Made by a program: the position numbers and the translations under genes | The notes under the pieces: model-generated | Databases searched by the model: none | Told to the model about the DNA's origin: nothing | What the model saw: only the letters and a program-made list of their open reading frames with translations | From: Phycisphaerales bacterium | Lineage (GTDB): Bacteria; Planctomycetota; Phycisphaerae; Sedimentisphaerales; Anaerohalosphaeraceae | Reading direction: 5' to 3' | Length of the DNA stretch: 23,475 bases | NCBI GenBank assembly: GCA_011055475.1 | Contig: DSDH01000294.1 | Coordinates: 1 to 23,475, forward strand | Part shown: piece by piece, positions 15,661 through 23,186 of the stretch | How the letters are laid out: each line of letters begins with the position of its first letter | Position numbering within the stretch: position 1 is the first letter of the stretch

Positions 15661-16527
15661 TCAGTATACGATGGCGGCGTATCCCACCGCCTCGTCAGAG
15701 GTCCGGCCGAAACGCCGCATGACCTCGGCGCTGGTGGTATGGGCCAGCAGGATGCCCCTTTCCCGGCCCAGTTCGCGGGCCGCCGCCACGGCCGCCCCCG
15801 CCGCCCCGGGACCACAGGCGCTGAGCGTCTCGAGGGCGCCCGACTGGACGGCCTCGGCATCCATCGCCAGGGCGGCCTCAATGAACCGGGCATCGTTGAC
15901 GCCTTTGGCCCAGGCCAGGCCCTTGGCCCCTTGACCGGCCGGCGCGAATCCATACCGCGGGCCGTAATGCGTCAGGTCGGTCGACGCGATGCAAACGACG
16001 CTGGGCCGACCCTGCAGGACGCGGCTCAGGTCCTTGCCGAACTGAACCGCCTCACAGGTCGCCGGGACCACGATGGGCACGATGCGAGCCGACGGAAAGG
16101 CCACCCGAAGCAGGGGAATCTGGACCTCGATACTGTGCTCCCCACGATGGCCCTCCGGGCGGTCCTCGGCGCTGGTGTGTTCCAGGATCTCCCGGGCCAT
16201 GGCTCCATCGACGGCGACCGGGCCCAAGGGGCCCGCCCACCGTCCCTCGGCCCAGACGGCCGGGCGGGCGCCCGCGTAACGATGCGAGGCCCCCAGAAAA
16301 ACCACGACGTCAACCACCTGCCCGGTCCGCTGCAGGGCCTGGAACACCATTCCCGCCACGTCGCCGCTGAAAACCCAGCCGGCGTGCGGCACGATCCCGG
16401 CCACGACGTGCTCAGGCAGCGTCACGTCAAGGGTTCGGGCCGCCAGGCATTGCTCGGCCTCCTCACGACATTGTTCCGGCACGTCCGGGTAGAATTGCCC
16501 GGCGACAATAGGGTTTCGCGTCGTCAT
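15661..16527 (-). CDS. Memo-family protein (AmmeMemoRadiSam system protein B)
   Basis: This 288-residue protein belongs to the Memo family, related to class III extradiol dioxygenases. Conserved blocks are GIVPHAGWVFSG (44-55), FLGASHRY (77-84), GEHSIEVQIPLL (129-140), STDLTHYG (182-189) and SACGPGAAG (236-244). His48, His82 and Cys238 correspond to the metal-site residues of human MEMO1. The full length is present. In many bacteria it sits beside AMMECR1 and a radical-SAM gene; neither is here. GAGGGG precedes the ATG. It is divergent from purE across 95 bases. The biochemical role of bacterial members is not settled. Confidence 0.93.
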   Translation of the reverse strand: MTTRNPIVAGQFYPDVPEQCREEAEQCLAARTLDVTLPEHVVAGIVPHAGWVFSGDVAGMVFQALQRTGQVVDVVVFLGASHRYAGARPAVWAEGRWAGPLGPVAVDGAMAREILEHTSAEDRPEGHRGEHSIEVQIPLLRVAFPSARIVPIVVPATCEAVQFGKDLSRVLQGRPSVVCIASTDLTHYGPRYGFAPAGQGAKGLAWAKGVNDARFIEAALAMDAEAVQSGALETLSACGPGAAGAAVAAARELGRERGILLAHTTSAEVMRRFGRTSDEAVGYAAIVY

Positions 16528-16622
16528 CCGTCAGTTCCCCTCTTGCCAATGGGTATTCGGGGCGTTATCATCCGCTCGTTGTTCGTTTTAACGCGCCGGT
16601 TTGAATTGTCACGAGGAAAGTC

Positions 16623-17129
16623 ATGGCGGCATCCACACAGCCCCTCGTCGCGGTGGTCATGGGCTCCGACAGCGATCTGCCCGTGATGCAGGCCTGTATC
16701 GACCAGCTCAAGGCGTTCGACGTCCCGGCCGAGGTGCGGATCCTCTCGGCCCATCGCACGCCCGAGGTCGCGGCGGAATTCGCCGCCACCGCGCGGCAGC
16801 GTGGCCTGCGGGTCATTATCGCCGCGGCGGGGATGGCGGCGCACCTGGCCGGGGCCCTGGCGGGGCGTACCCCCCTGCCGGTCATCGGCGTGCCCTTACA
16901 GGCCTCCAGTGGACCGGGCGGTCTGGATGCCCTCTTGAGCACGGTGCAGATGCCGCCGGGGGTGCCCGTCGCGTGCGTGGCCATCGGCAAGGCCGGCGCG
17001 CGAAACGCCGCGATCCTGGCGGTGCAGATCCTGGCCCTGTCCGACGAAAGGCTGGCTGAGCGACTGGACACCTTTCGCAAGGCCCAGGCCCAGAGCGTCC
17101 TGGAGAAGGATCAGGCGCTGAACCTGTAG
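16623..17129 (+). CDS. purE: N5-carboxyaminoimidazole ribonucleotide mutase (class I PurE)
   Basis: This 168-residue PurE converts N5-CAIR to CAIR in purine biosynthesis, in the cytosol. The class I signature is complete: VMGSDSDLP (12-20), SAHRTP with catalytic His44 (42-47), AAAGMAAHLAG (67-77) and QMPPGVPVACVAIGKAGARNAA further on. Length is normal. GAGGA lies seven bases upstream of the ATG. The usual partner purK is absent from the window. The gene leads a same-strand run with folM-like, folB and folK genes, linking purine and pterin/folate synthesis. No convincing promoter is visible in the 95-base gap to the divergent Memo gene. Confidence 0.96.
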   Translation: MAASTQPLVAVVMGSDSDLPVMQACIDQLKAFDVPAEVRILSAHRTPEVAAEFAATARQRGLRVIIAAAGMAAHLAGALAGRTPLPVIGVPLQASSGPGGLDALLSTVQMPPGVPVACVAIGKAGARNAAILAVQILALSDERLAERLDTFRKAQAQSVLEKDQALNL

Positions 17130-17159
17130 TCCGTGAATGACGGCACAGCGGGAGCGATC

Positions 17160-17912
17160 ATGGCAGAGCCCCACGACGCCTTGGCGGGTCAGACCGCACT
17201 GGTGACCGGGGCGGCCCACCGTATCGGGCGCGCTATCGCCTTGGCCTTGGCCGAACGGGGCGTCAACGTCGTCGTTCACTGCCGCCACAGCACCGAGGCC
17301 GCCGAGGAGCTGGCCGACCTTCTCCGGCACAAGGGCACGCGGGCGTGGGCCGTCCAGGCGGACCTGACCGAGCCGGGCGCTGTTGAGGACCTGTGGAGCC
17401 AGACCGTCCGCGCGGCCGGACAGATCGACATTCTGGTCAACAGCGCCTCCATCTTCGAGCCCGATACCCTGTGGGACTGCACGGCAGAGGCGCTTTGGTA
17501 CAATATCCGCCTGCACGCCTGGGCGCCGCTGGTGTTGGCGCGGGCCCTGGCACAACAGGCCGGACCGGCCCAGATCGTCAACCTGCTGGATGCCCGGCTG
17601 GGCGGGTACGACCCCAAGCACGTCAGCTACCAGTCGAGCAAGCAGATGCTCTTTTCGCTCACGCGGATGCTGGCCGTGGAGCTGGCCCCGCGGATCCGCG
17701 TCAACGCCGTGGCGCCGGGGCTGATCCTGCCGCCCCCCGGTCGCGATGAGGCCTATCTGCAGAAGCTGGCCCACACCAACCCGCTCCACCGGCACGGCGA
17801 CACAAAGGACGTCACCGACGCCGTGCTCTACGTGCTGGGGGCCTCCTTTGTCACCGGACAGGTGATCTACGTCGACGGAGGACGGCATTTGGGAAAGGCC
17901 GTGCATGACTGA
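17160..17912 (+). CDS. FolM/pteridine-reductase-like short-chain dehydrogenase
   Basis: This 250-residue SDR is predicted to reduce a pterin such as dihydromonapterin or dihydrofolate using NADPH. The nucleotide-binding motif is TGAAHRIG (16-23), and NSAS (94-97) replaces the usual NNAG. The catalytic triad has Asp144 in place of serine, followed by Tyr157 and Lys161 (YQSSK). The Asp-to-Tyr spacing of 13 and the block DPKHVSYQSSK match E. coli FolM and trypanosomatid PTR1. I chose ATG at 17160 because GGGAG lies six bases upstream; an in-frame GTG at 17133 is possible. It overlaps folB by eight bases, which supports a pterin role. Substrate remains inferred. Confidence 0.88.
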   Translation: MAEPHDALAGQTALVTGAAHRIGRAIALALAERGVNVVVHCRHSTEAAEELADLLRHKGTRAWAVQADLTEPGAVEDLWSQTVRAAGQIDILVNSASIFEPDTLWDCTAEALWYNIRLHAWAPLVLARALAQQAGPAQIVNLLDARLGGYDPKHVSYQSSKQMLFSLTRMLAVELAPRIRVNAVAPGLILPPPGRDEAYLQKLAHTNPLHRHGDTKDVTDAVLYVLGASFVTGQVIYVDGGRHLGKAVHD

Positions 17913-18279
17913 GCCGTGCGACACGATCTGCATCCAGGACCTTCGATTTCGCTGCGTCATCGGCACAAACGAGGATGAACGCCGCGACAAACAGGACGTG
18001 ATCGTCAATATCACCCTGTTCGCGGATCTGCGTCGCGCCGCGGCCAGCGACCGGCTCGACGACACGATCAACTACAAGACGGTCAAGAAGGCAATCCTGG
18101 CGATGGGCGAGGCATCCCGGTTTCAACTGATCGAGACCCTGGCCGAGCGGATCGCGGACCTCTGCCTGGATCAGCCGCTCGTCGAGCGGGTCCAGGTGCG
18201 GGTGGACAAGCCCGGAGCGCTGCGCTTCGCCCGCAGCGTGGCGGTGCAGATCGAGCGCTCGCGAAGCGAATCCTCATGA
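17905..18279 (+). CDS. folB: Dihydroneopterin aldolase
   Basis: This 124-residue FolB cleaves 7,8-dihydroneopterin to 6-hydroxymethyl-7,8-dihydropterin in folate synthesis. Visible features are CVIGTNEDER (17-26), the substrate-side glutamate region LIETLAERIA (76-85), NYKTV (56-60) and the conserved Lys102 in VRVDKPGALRFA. Length is normal for the octameric family. The ATG lies inside the end of the FolM-like gene (ATGACTGA), and the stop overlaps the folK start (ATGA), so the three are almost certainly translated from one mRNA. Confidence 0.95.
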   Translation: MTEPCDTICIQDLRFRCVIGTNEDERRDKQDVIVNITLFADLRRAAASDRLDDTINYKTVKKAILAMGEASRFQLIETLAERIADLCLDQPLVERVQVRVDKPGALRFARSVAVQIERSRSESS

Positions 18280-18821
18280 CTCCGGCGTATCGGGCAGCGC
18301 GGGCCTACATCACCGTCGGGTCGAACATCGATCCGATGGAGAACATCCCCGCGGCGGCGGGGATGCTCCGCTGCACCCCAGGAGTGCGGTTGCTGGCCTC
18401 ATCCCGCTTCTGGCGGACCGGGCCGGTGGGCCGCACGGACCAGCCGGATTTTGTCAACGGGGCGTGGGCGATCAGGACGGAACTTGATATCCCGACGCTC
18501 CAATCCCACTTGCGGGACGTGGAGGACCGGCTCGGCCGGCGACGCTCGGCCGACCGCAACGCCCCCCGCACGATCGACCTGGACCTGGTGCTGTACGGAA
18601 CGACCATGGACCCGGCACTGCGGTTACCGCATCCGGACCTGGCTCGGCCGTTCGTGTACGGCCCTGTCATGGAGCTGCTGGCGACGGACCCCGACGCGGA
18701 CGCCATTCGTCGGCTGGTGGTCGCACACTTGGGATCACAAGCCCCCCCACCGGCCAAGGCGGACCGGCCGGGGGTGTATCTGCCGGACCTGACGGCACTT
18801 CTGCGCGACATGCTTGTCTGA
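18276..18821 (+). CDS. folK: 6-hydroxymethyl-7,8-dihydropterin pyrophosphokinase
   Basis: This 181-residue HPPK transfers pyrophosphate from ATP to 6-hydroxymethyl-dihydropterin, the step after FolB. Signatures are TVGSNIDPMENI (13-24), QPDFVNGA (56-63), LGRRRSADRNAPRTIDLDLVLYG (86-108 in parts, with Mg-binding Asp101 and Asp103) and LPHPDLARPFVYGPVMEL. A tail of about 30 residues beyond the core, rich in Pro and Ala, ends in LTALLRDMLV. It overlaps folB by four bases. folP, which would complete the route, is not next to it. Confidence 0.95.
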   Translation: MTPAYRAARAYITVGSNIDPMENIPAAAGMLRCTPGVRLLASSRFWRTGPVGRTDQPDFVNGAWAIRTELDIPTLQSHLRDVEDRLGRRRSADRNAPRTIDLDLVLYGTTMDPALRLPHPDLARPFVYGPVMELLATDPDADAIRRLVVAHLGSQAPPPAKADRPGVYLPDLTALLRDMLV

Positions 18822-18877
18822 CATCCCGGAGCCACGGGCTGAAGGTCACTGCCTCTCCGCAAGTCAGAAAGCGACGT

Positions 18878-18906
18878 CGGAAGACTCCTTCCGAGGGCAC
18901 GTGCCC
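18878..18906. other. Hairpin and 12-base palindrome downstream of folK
   Basis: CGGAAG-ACTC-CTTCCG (18878-18893) is a 6-bp stem with a four-base loop. It is followed by the perfect palindrome GGGCACGTGCCC (18895-18906). No U-run follows on either strand. They lie between the convergent folK and pRiA4b-ORF3-like genes and may be a shared transcript-end structure or a protein-binding site. Confidence 0.35.
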
Positions 18907-19056
18907 AAGCATGGCCAACGATGCCGTGTGAGAGCGAATGTGGACGGCATGAAATCCGAGCCGGTCACATCCGCGCCGACGTTGCCTTGGCCCAGCCAAG
19001 CCGGGGGTTTGAATCCCTCGGCGTGCTTGTCGGGCTATCGAGCGTGCCCCCAGCAG

Positions 19057-20220
19057 TCAGGCGTCTTCGTCGTCGGTGCTTTGCTTGCCGCCCGGCAGGT
19101 AGCGCAAACGCGGTTTTCTGCGCGGCTGCGGCTCGGGATCGACGGACTTGATGGGCCGCGGCGGACGGGCACGATCCGCGGGGTTGTCGTGCGGGTCAAA
19201 GCCCAACATATCCGCCATATCCAACAAGCCGTCGCCCTCCAGCCTGCTGGGCAACCACCAGAGGGGACTGAACAATATGATGCCCAGCGCCTCCTGGATC
19301 GTCCGCGCATGGGTCTCCATCGTGGCCATCGAAACCCCGAATCCCTTGGCGACCTGCGGGAAGGGAACATAGGGGTCCTCGCTCGGATCATCGAGAAAAT
19401 TGACGCGCCCGATGGCATAGACGATCCCCGCGGCCCAGCCGGAGGCCTTACTGCGCGGCTTGAGCCAGCGGTTCACACAGACCACGCCGGTCATCTCGCG
19501 GCACAGTCCCTTGTACTCCTCGTTGAGGTGGGCGTCGCAGAAGGCGTCGATCAGCGCCACGATCTCGTCAAAAATCGGCCTGTAGCGATCCGGCACCTCG
19601 GCGGCGATATCCTCCAGCGTCGCCGGAGCACCATGCTCCTCTTCGACCAAGCCGTCAAGGAAACCCTCGGCAGACTCGTCCTCGTCGTCCCATTCGTCCT
19701 CTTCGTCACCCCAGTCGGCGTACTGTTCGGGGCTCGCCCCCACACTATGAGTGATTCGGGGGTAATGGCCCGGCGGGGCCTGCTCATCGATCCGGACCAC
19801 GTTCACCTGGTGCCACCAGTCATCGCCGAAATCAAACCAGTATCCAAAGATGTCGTCCACCTCCAGACCCAAATCGCCGATCCGCTCTCGCACGCTGCCG
19901 GCCGGACGGCCGTCAAAGGGGACATCCATCGCACCCGGCAGGACATAGCGCCTGGCGTTGGGATCCATCGGCGCCGTCCCGCCGATCTGGAACTCGTACA
20001 TGTGCTCATCTTCCCGGTCGAAGGCGTCGAAGATCGCCTCGTGCAGGTCCTGGAGGGTCTGGTCGGCGCGGATTTCAATGGTCCGGCACACCACCGGATT
20101 CGCCTCGATAAAGGCATCGGTGACGGGGCCGCTGAATAGGCACACCTCGAACGTGAACAATCGGCTGTCGGGTTTGAGCGTCCGCCGCTTCTTCTTGTGC
20201 TTGTTATGCTTTTTCGTCAT
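19057..20220 (-). CDS. pRiA4b ORF-3-like / DUF6398 domain protein
   Basis: This 387-residue cytosolic protein has two recognisable parts. After a basic start (MTKKHNKHKKKRR), residues 22-148 match the plasmid pRiA4b ORF-3-like domain (QTLQDLHEAIFDAFD, 54-68; DIFGYWFDFGDDWWHQV, 123-139). A very acidic linker follows (168-195). Residues 215-312 match DUF6398 (WAAGIVYAIGRVNFL, 262-276; GVSMATMETHARTIQEAL, helix-turn-helix-like). The proline- and arginine-rich tail is probably disordered. AAGGAGA seven bases before the ATG at 20220 decides the start over an in-frame upstream codon. Function is unknown. The first domain is often found on plasmids and near IS1096-type elements, but no transposase is nearby. 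Confidence 0.88.
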   Translation of the reverse strand: MTKKHNKHKKKRRTLKPDSRLFTFEVCLFSGPVTDAFIEANPVVCRTIEIRADQTLQDLHEAIFDAFDREDEHMYEFQIGGTAPMDPNARRYVLPGAMDVPFDGRPAGSVRERIGDLGLEVDDIFGYWFDFGDDWWHQVNVVRIDEQAPPGHYPRITHSVGASPEQYADWGDEEDEWDDEDESAEGFLDGLVEEEHGAPATLEDIAAEVPDRYRPIFDEIVALIDAFCDAHLNEEYKGLCREMTGVVCVNRWLKPRSKASGWAAGIVYAIGRVNFLDDPSEDPYVPFPQVAKGFGVSMATMETHARTIQEALGIILFSPLWWLPSRLEGDGLLDMADMLGFDPHDNPADRARPPRPIKSVDPEPQPRRKPRLRYLPGGKQSTDDEDA

Positions 20221-20272
20221 CCTGTATCTCCTTCCCGTCGGCAGCATGCCCCCTACGGCCGATGCCGTTGGC

Positions 20273-21184
20273 TCATACGTCACACGTTCGCACGGCCTGT
20301 TCGAGCGAGGCCATCGCGTCGCGGACCGGGGAGTACTCGTGCGCCACGTAGCCGTCGTAGCCCGTTTCCACGATCGCCCGCATCACCGCAGGGTAGTAGA
20401 TTTCCTGGTTCTCATCAAGCTCGTGTCGACCCGGAACGCCCGCGGTGTGAAAATGGCCGATGTGCCGGATATTCTTACGGATCGTCGCGATCAGATCGCC
20501 TTCCATGACCTGCATGTGGTAAATGTCGTACAGCATCTTGAACCGCGGCGACCCCACGCGGCGACACAGCTCAAAACCCCACGCCGACCGGTCGGCCATG
20601 TAACCGGGATGATCGACCTTACTGTTGAGCAGCTCCATGCAGATTGTCACACCGTGATCCTCGGCGATCTTGACCGCCTCGCGCAGGATGAGCAGGCAAT
20701 TATCCATACCCTCCCCATCTCCGATGTCCGCCCGGTCGCCGGCCATACAGATCACGTTGGGCCAGCCGAATTCGGCCGCGGCGGCGATATTGCTCTTGAA
20801 GTCCTCCAGGAACTTGCCATGCAGTGACTTGTCGTTCAGGCCGCGCTTGATCGACCCGGCCCCGGCGACCATCGTCGCGACCAGGCCATGCTTTTTGAGC
20901 AACGGCCAATCCGACCGCCCCACAAAGTCCATGCCCGCCAGGCCCATCCGCGCCACGGTCGCGATCCTCTCTTCCGTGCTCATTCGGGCCTTGCTGAGAC
21001 AGCCGGGGCAGATGGCCTGCCTGATGCGGCCTTTCTGAACGATGCGACCTTCTTGCAGCGTCGGTTGCGCCGCGATTGGCCGTCCGTTCGTCAAGGCCGA
21101 GGCGCCGACGAACGCCGCGGCGGCCAGGGCCCTGCGTCGCGTGAACGTATCCTTGGATGGAATCTCGTGATTGCGAGGATGCAT
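20273..21184 (-). CDS. Tat-exported sugar phosphate isomerase/epimerase (hydroxypyruvate-isomerase-like)
   Basis: This 303-residue xylose-isomerase-like TIM barrel is close to hydroxypyruvate isomerase. A twin-arginine leader (FTRRRALAAAAFVGASAL, 14-31) predicts export, unlike classical cytosolic Hyi. Likely metal and catalytic residues sit in MELLNSK (Glu184), LYDIYHMQ (Asp220, His223), GHFHTAG (His246) and HEYSP (Glu283), so the site looks complete. AAAGGG precedes the ATG at 21184; the frame stays open upstream but without a signal peptide. Exported proteins of this type are abundant in Planctomycetes. The substrate is unknown. It lies 101 bases after the polyprenyl synthase gene and 52 bases before the pRiA4b-ORF3-like gene. 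Confidence 0.88.
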   Translation of the reverse strand: MHPRNHEIPSKDTFTRRRALAAAAFVGASALTNGRPIAAQPTLQEGRIVQKGRIRQAICPGCLSKARMSTEERIATVARMGLAGMDFVGRSDWPLLKKHGLVATMVAGAGSIKRGLNDKSLHGKFLEDFKSNIAAAAEFGWPNVICMAGDRADIGDGEGMDNCLLILREAVKIAEDHGVTICMELLNSKVDHPGYMADRSAWGFELCRRVGSPRFKMLYDIYHMQVMEGDLIATIRKNIRHIGHFHTAGVPGRHELDENQEIYYPAVMRAIVETGYDGYVAHEYSPVRDAMASLEQAVRTCDV

Positions 21185-21285
21185 GGGTCTGCCCTTTCCT
21201 GTACGGTTCTCGTGTGCACTTGTCGGTCGGCCGGGCGCGAGCGTAGCGCCGTCGGATGCCGCGGTACACGTCGGTCGGTTCGGAC

Positions 21286-22290
21286 TCAAGCGGCTCCGAT
21301 CAGACTCCTCGCCAGGTCCTCTAACCGATCCCGGGCGGGGCTCGCCGGCACGGGTCCGAGTGCGGCGACCGCCGCGTCCACGTAGGCGCGGGCCTTCGCC
21401 CAGGCGTAGTCGATACTGCCCGCATCGCGCAAACGATCAATCCACCCATGGGCATCCGATTCGCTGCGCGCTTGCTCGAAGAGGTCCCGCCCCGAGGTCC
21501 CGGGTGAGACCTTCAGAAAATGAATCCACGGCAGCGTCAGTTTGCGCTGGGCCAGATCCGTGCGCAGCGTCTTGCCCGCCCGCTGCTCGGAGCCCACCAC
21601 GTCCAGCACATCGTCCCGGATCTGAAACGCCATCCCGAAACAGGAACCGTATTCCCCCAGCGCGCGGTTCACCGTCTCCCCACCGTCCGCGACATAGGCC
21701 CCCAGATAACCCGCCGACTGGAACAACGCCGCGGTCTTGCGACGGACGATCCCCAGGTACGCCTCTTCATCGATCGGCTCTCCGCCCCGGCTGAGATTCT
21801 GTCGCAATTCACCCTGGCACAATTCGGCGGCGGCCCGTCCCAGAACGCATCCGATCTCCGGGTCGGACCAGCGGACCGTGATCTCAAAGACCCGGCTGAG
21901 CACAAAATCCCCCAGCAGGACCGCCGCGGCGTTGCCATAGAGGTGATTGGCGGTCGGCCTGCCGCGCCGCTGCTCGGCGCGATCCAGCACATCATCATGC
22001 AGCAACGAGGCGGTATGGATCATCTCCACGACGGCGGCCAGTTCCGTGTGCCTGTCACTCGGCGTGCCCGCCGCCTGTCCGGCCAACAGCACCATCGCCG
22101 GGCGGAGCATCTTGCCGTTCGCCGCGGTCACGTGCCCAACCACCTCGGCCAGGGCGGGGTCTTCGGGAACCAGCGCGCCGGCGATGAAGGCCCGCACCGC
22201 GTCGAACGACGCGGCCAGCGGCGCCAGACACGCATTCCGCGTCGACGGATCGGCGTCGAGCGCGGCCGGATTGGGCTCAGGCGTGGGCAT
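21286..22290 (-). CDS. Long-chain polyprenyl diphosphate synthase
   Basis: This 334-residue trans-isoprenyl diphosphate synthase elongates an allylic diphosphate with isopentenyl diphosphate, probably for the quinone side chain. The first aspartate-rich motif is LLHDDVLD (DDVLD at 99-103) and the second is FQIRDDVLD (DDVLD at 226-230), followed by GKTLRTDLAQRKLTLP. The fifth residue before the first motif is a small Ala94 in IHTASLLHDD, as in IspB-type enzymes, which suggests a long product. I chose ATG at 22290, which overlaps the aminotransferase gene by 14 bases. GTG at 22308 would add six residues. Ribosome sites are weak for both, consistent with translational coupling. Confidence 0.92.
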   Translation of the reverse strand: MPTPEPNPAALDADPSTRNACLAPLAASFDAVRAFIAGALVPEDPALAEVVGHVTAANGKMLRPAMVLLAGQAAGTPSDRHTELAAVVEMIHTASLLHDDVLDRAEQRRGRPTANHLYGNAAAVLLGDFVLSRVFEITVRWSDPEIGCVLGRAAAELCQGELRQNLSRGGEPIDEEAYLGIVRRKTAALFQSAGYLGAYVADGGETVNRALGEYGSCFGMAFQIRDDVLDVVGSEQRAGKTLRTDLAQRKLTLPWIHFLKVSPGTSGRDLFEQARSESDAHGWIDRLRDAGSIDYAWAKARAYVDAAVAALGPVPASPARDRLEDLARSLIGAA

Positions 22291-23134
22291 AGGCGTAGAA
22301 CTTTTCACGGAGACGCTTCGTCACCGGGCCCGGAACACCGGCCCCCACCGGCCGCCCGTCCATCTCCACGACGCCAATCACCTCCGCCGCCGTGCCCGTC
22401 AAGAACAACTCATCGCAGGCGTACAGATCGAAGCGGACCAACTCGCGCTCGACGACCTCGATGCCGTCCTCGCGGGCCAGCCGGATCACGACCGCACGGG
22501 TGATGCCGTCGAGCGAGCCCGATTGCACGGGCGGCGTATACACCACCCCCTTGCGAACGATAAAAACGTTGTCGCCGGTGGCCTCGGCCACATAGCCCAT
22601 GTGGTTGTACATGATCGCCTCGCTGGCCCCGGCATCGAGAGCCTCGATCTTGGCGAGAATGTTGTTCAGGTAATTGAGGCTTTTGACCTGCGGCGGCAGG
22701 GCCATCGGATGGTTCCGCACCGTGGTGGCGCTGATGACCTTCAGGCCCTTCTCGTACAATTCCTCGGAATAGAGCTGGATATTGGCCGCGATAATGAACA
22801 GCCCCCCCTGCTTGCACAGAAACGGATTCAGACCCAGGTCGCCGGCACCGCGCGTGACCACCAGCCGGATATATCCGTCCACGATATTGTTCGCGCGAAC
22901 CGTCTGCTCCGTCGCGCGGCAGATGCCCTGGCGATCCATGGGCAGGGCCAACCGAATGGCGCGAGCCGAGGCGAGGAGCCGGTCGATATGGGCATCGAAC
23001 TCGAAGATCTTGCCGCTGTACACGCGGATCCCCTCGAACACGCCGTCGCCGTAGAGCACCGCGCGATCGAAGATGGAGATCTTCGCTTCGCTTTCGTCCA
23101 CCAGTCTGTCGTGCAGCCAGATCTTCCGACCCAT
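22277..23134 (-). CDS. ilvE: Branched-chain amino acid aminotransferase (class IV)
   Basis: This 285-residue fold-type IV PLP aminotransferase interconverts branched-chain amino acids and their 2-oxo acids. Visible features are ISIFDRAVLYGDGVFEGIR (19-37), the PLP lysine Lys151 in VKSLNYLNNILAK, Glu184 in YVAEATGDNVF and GSLDGITRAVV near 210. Length and motifs fit the short bacterial IlvE group better than D-amino-acid transaminase, though the two are related. GAGAGGA before ATG at 23134 sets the start. The polyprenyl synthase gene overlaps its 3' end, and an ABC ATPase gene ends 52 bases upstream. Confidence 0.9.
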   Translation of the reverse strand: MGRKIWLHDRLVDESEAKISIFDRAVLYGDGVFEGIRVYSGKIFEFDAHIDRLLASARAIRLALPMDRQGICRATEQTVRANNIVDGYIRLVVTRGAGDLGLNPFLCKQGGLFIIAANIQLYSEELYEKGLKVISATTVRNHPMALPPQVKSLNYLNNILAKIEALDAGASEAIMYNHMGYVAEATGDNVFIVRKGVVYTPPVQSGSLDGITRAVVIRLAREDGIEVVERELVRFDLYACDELFLTGTAAEVIGVVEMDGRPVGAGVPGPVTKRLREKFYAYAHA

Positions 23135-23186
23135 CAGGTCCTCTCCACGTGTGTTGTGCCGATCTCGGCCTTGCCGGGCTCGCCCG

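Noticed and set aside
15662..15667. A TATACT hexamer on the minus strand as a promoter for the RRM gene.
   Set aside because: It is formed by the last codons of the Memo-family gene (Val-Tyr-stop), has no -35 and is more than 400 bases from the RRM start.
16576..16604. A purE promoter (TTGTTC, 17 bases, TGAATT).
   Set aside because: Both hexamers match the consensus at only three positions, which is not distinguishable from chance.
19003..19019. A tRNA T-arm-like element (GGGGG-TTTGAAT-CCCTC).
   Set aside because: The loop has T instead of the near-invariant C, and no matching acceptor stem, D-arm or anticodon arm lies upstream at the right distance.
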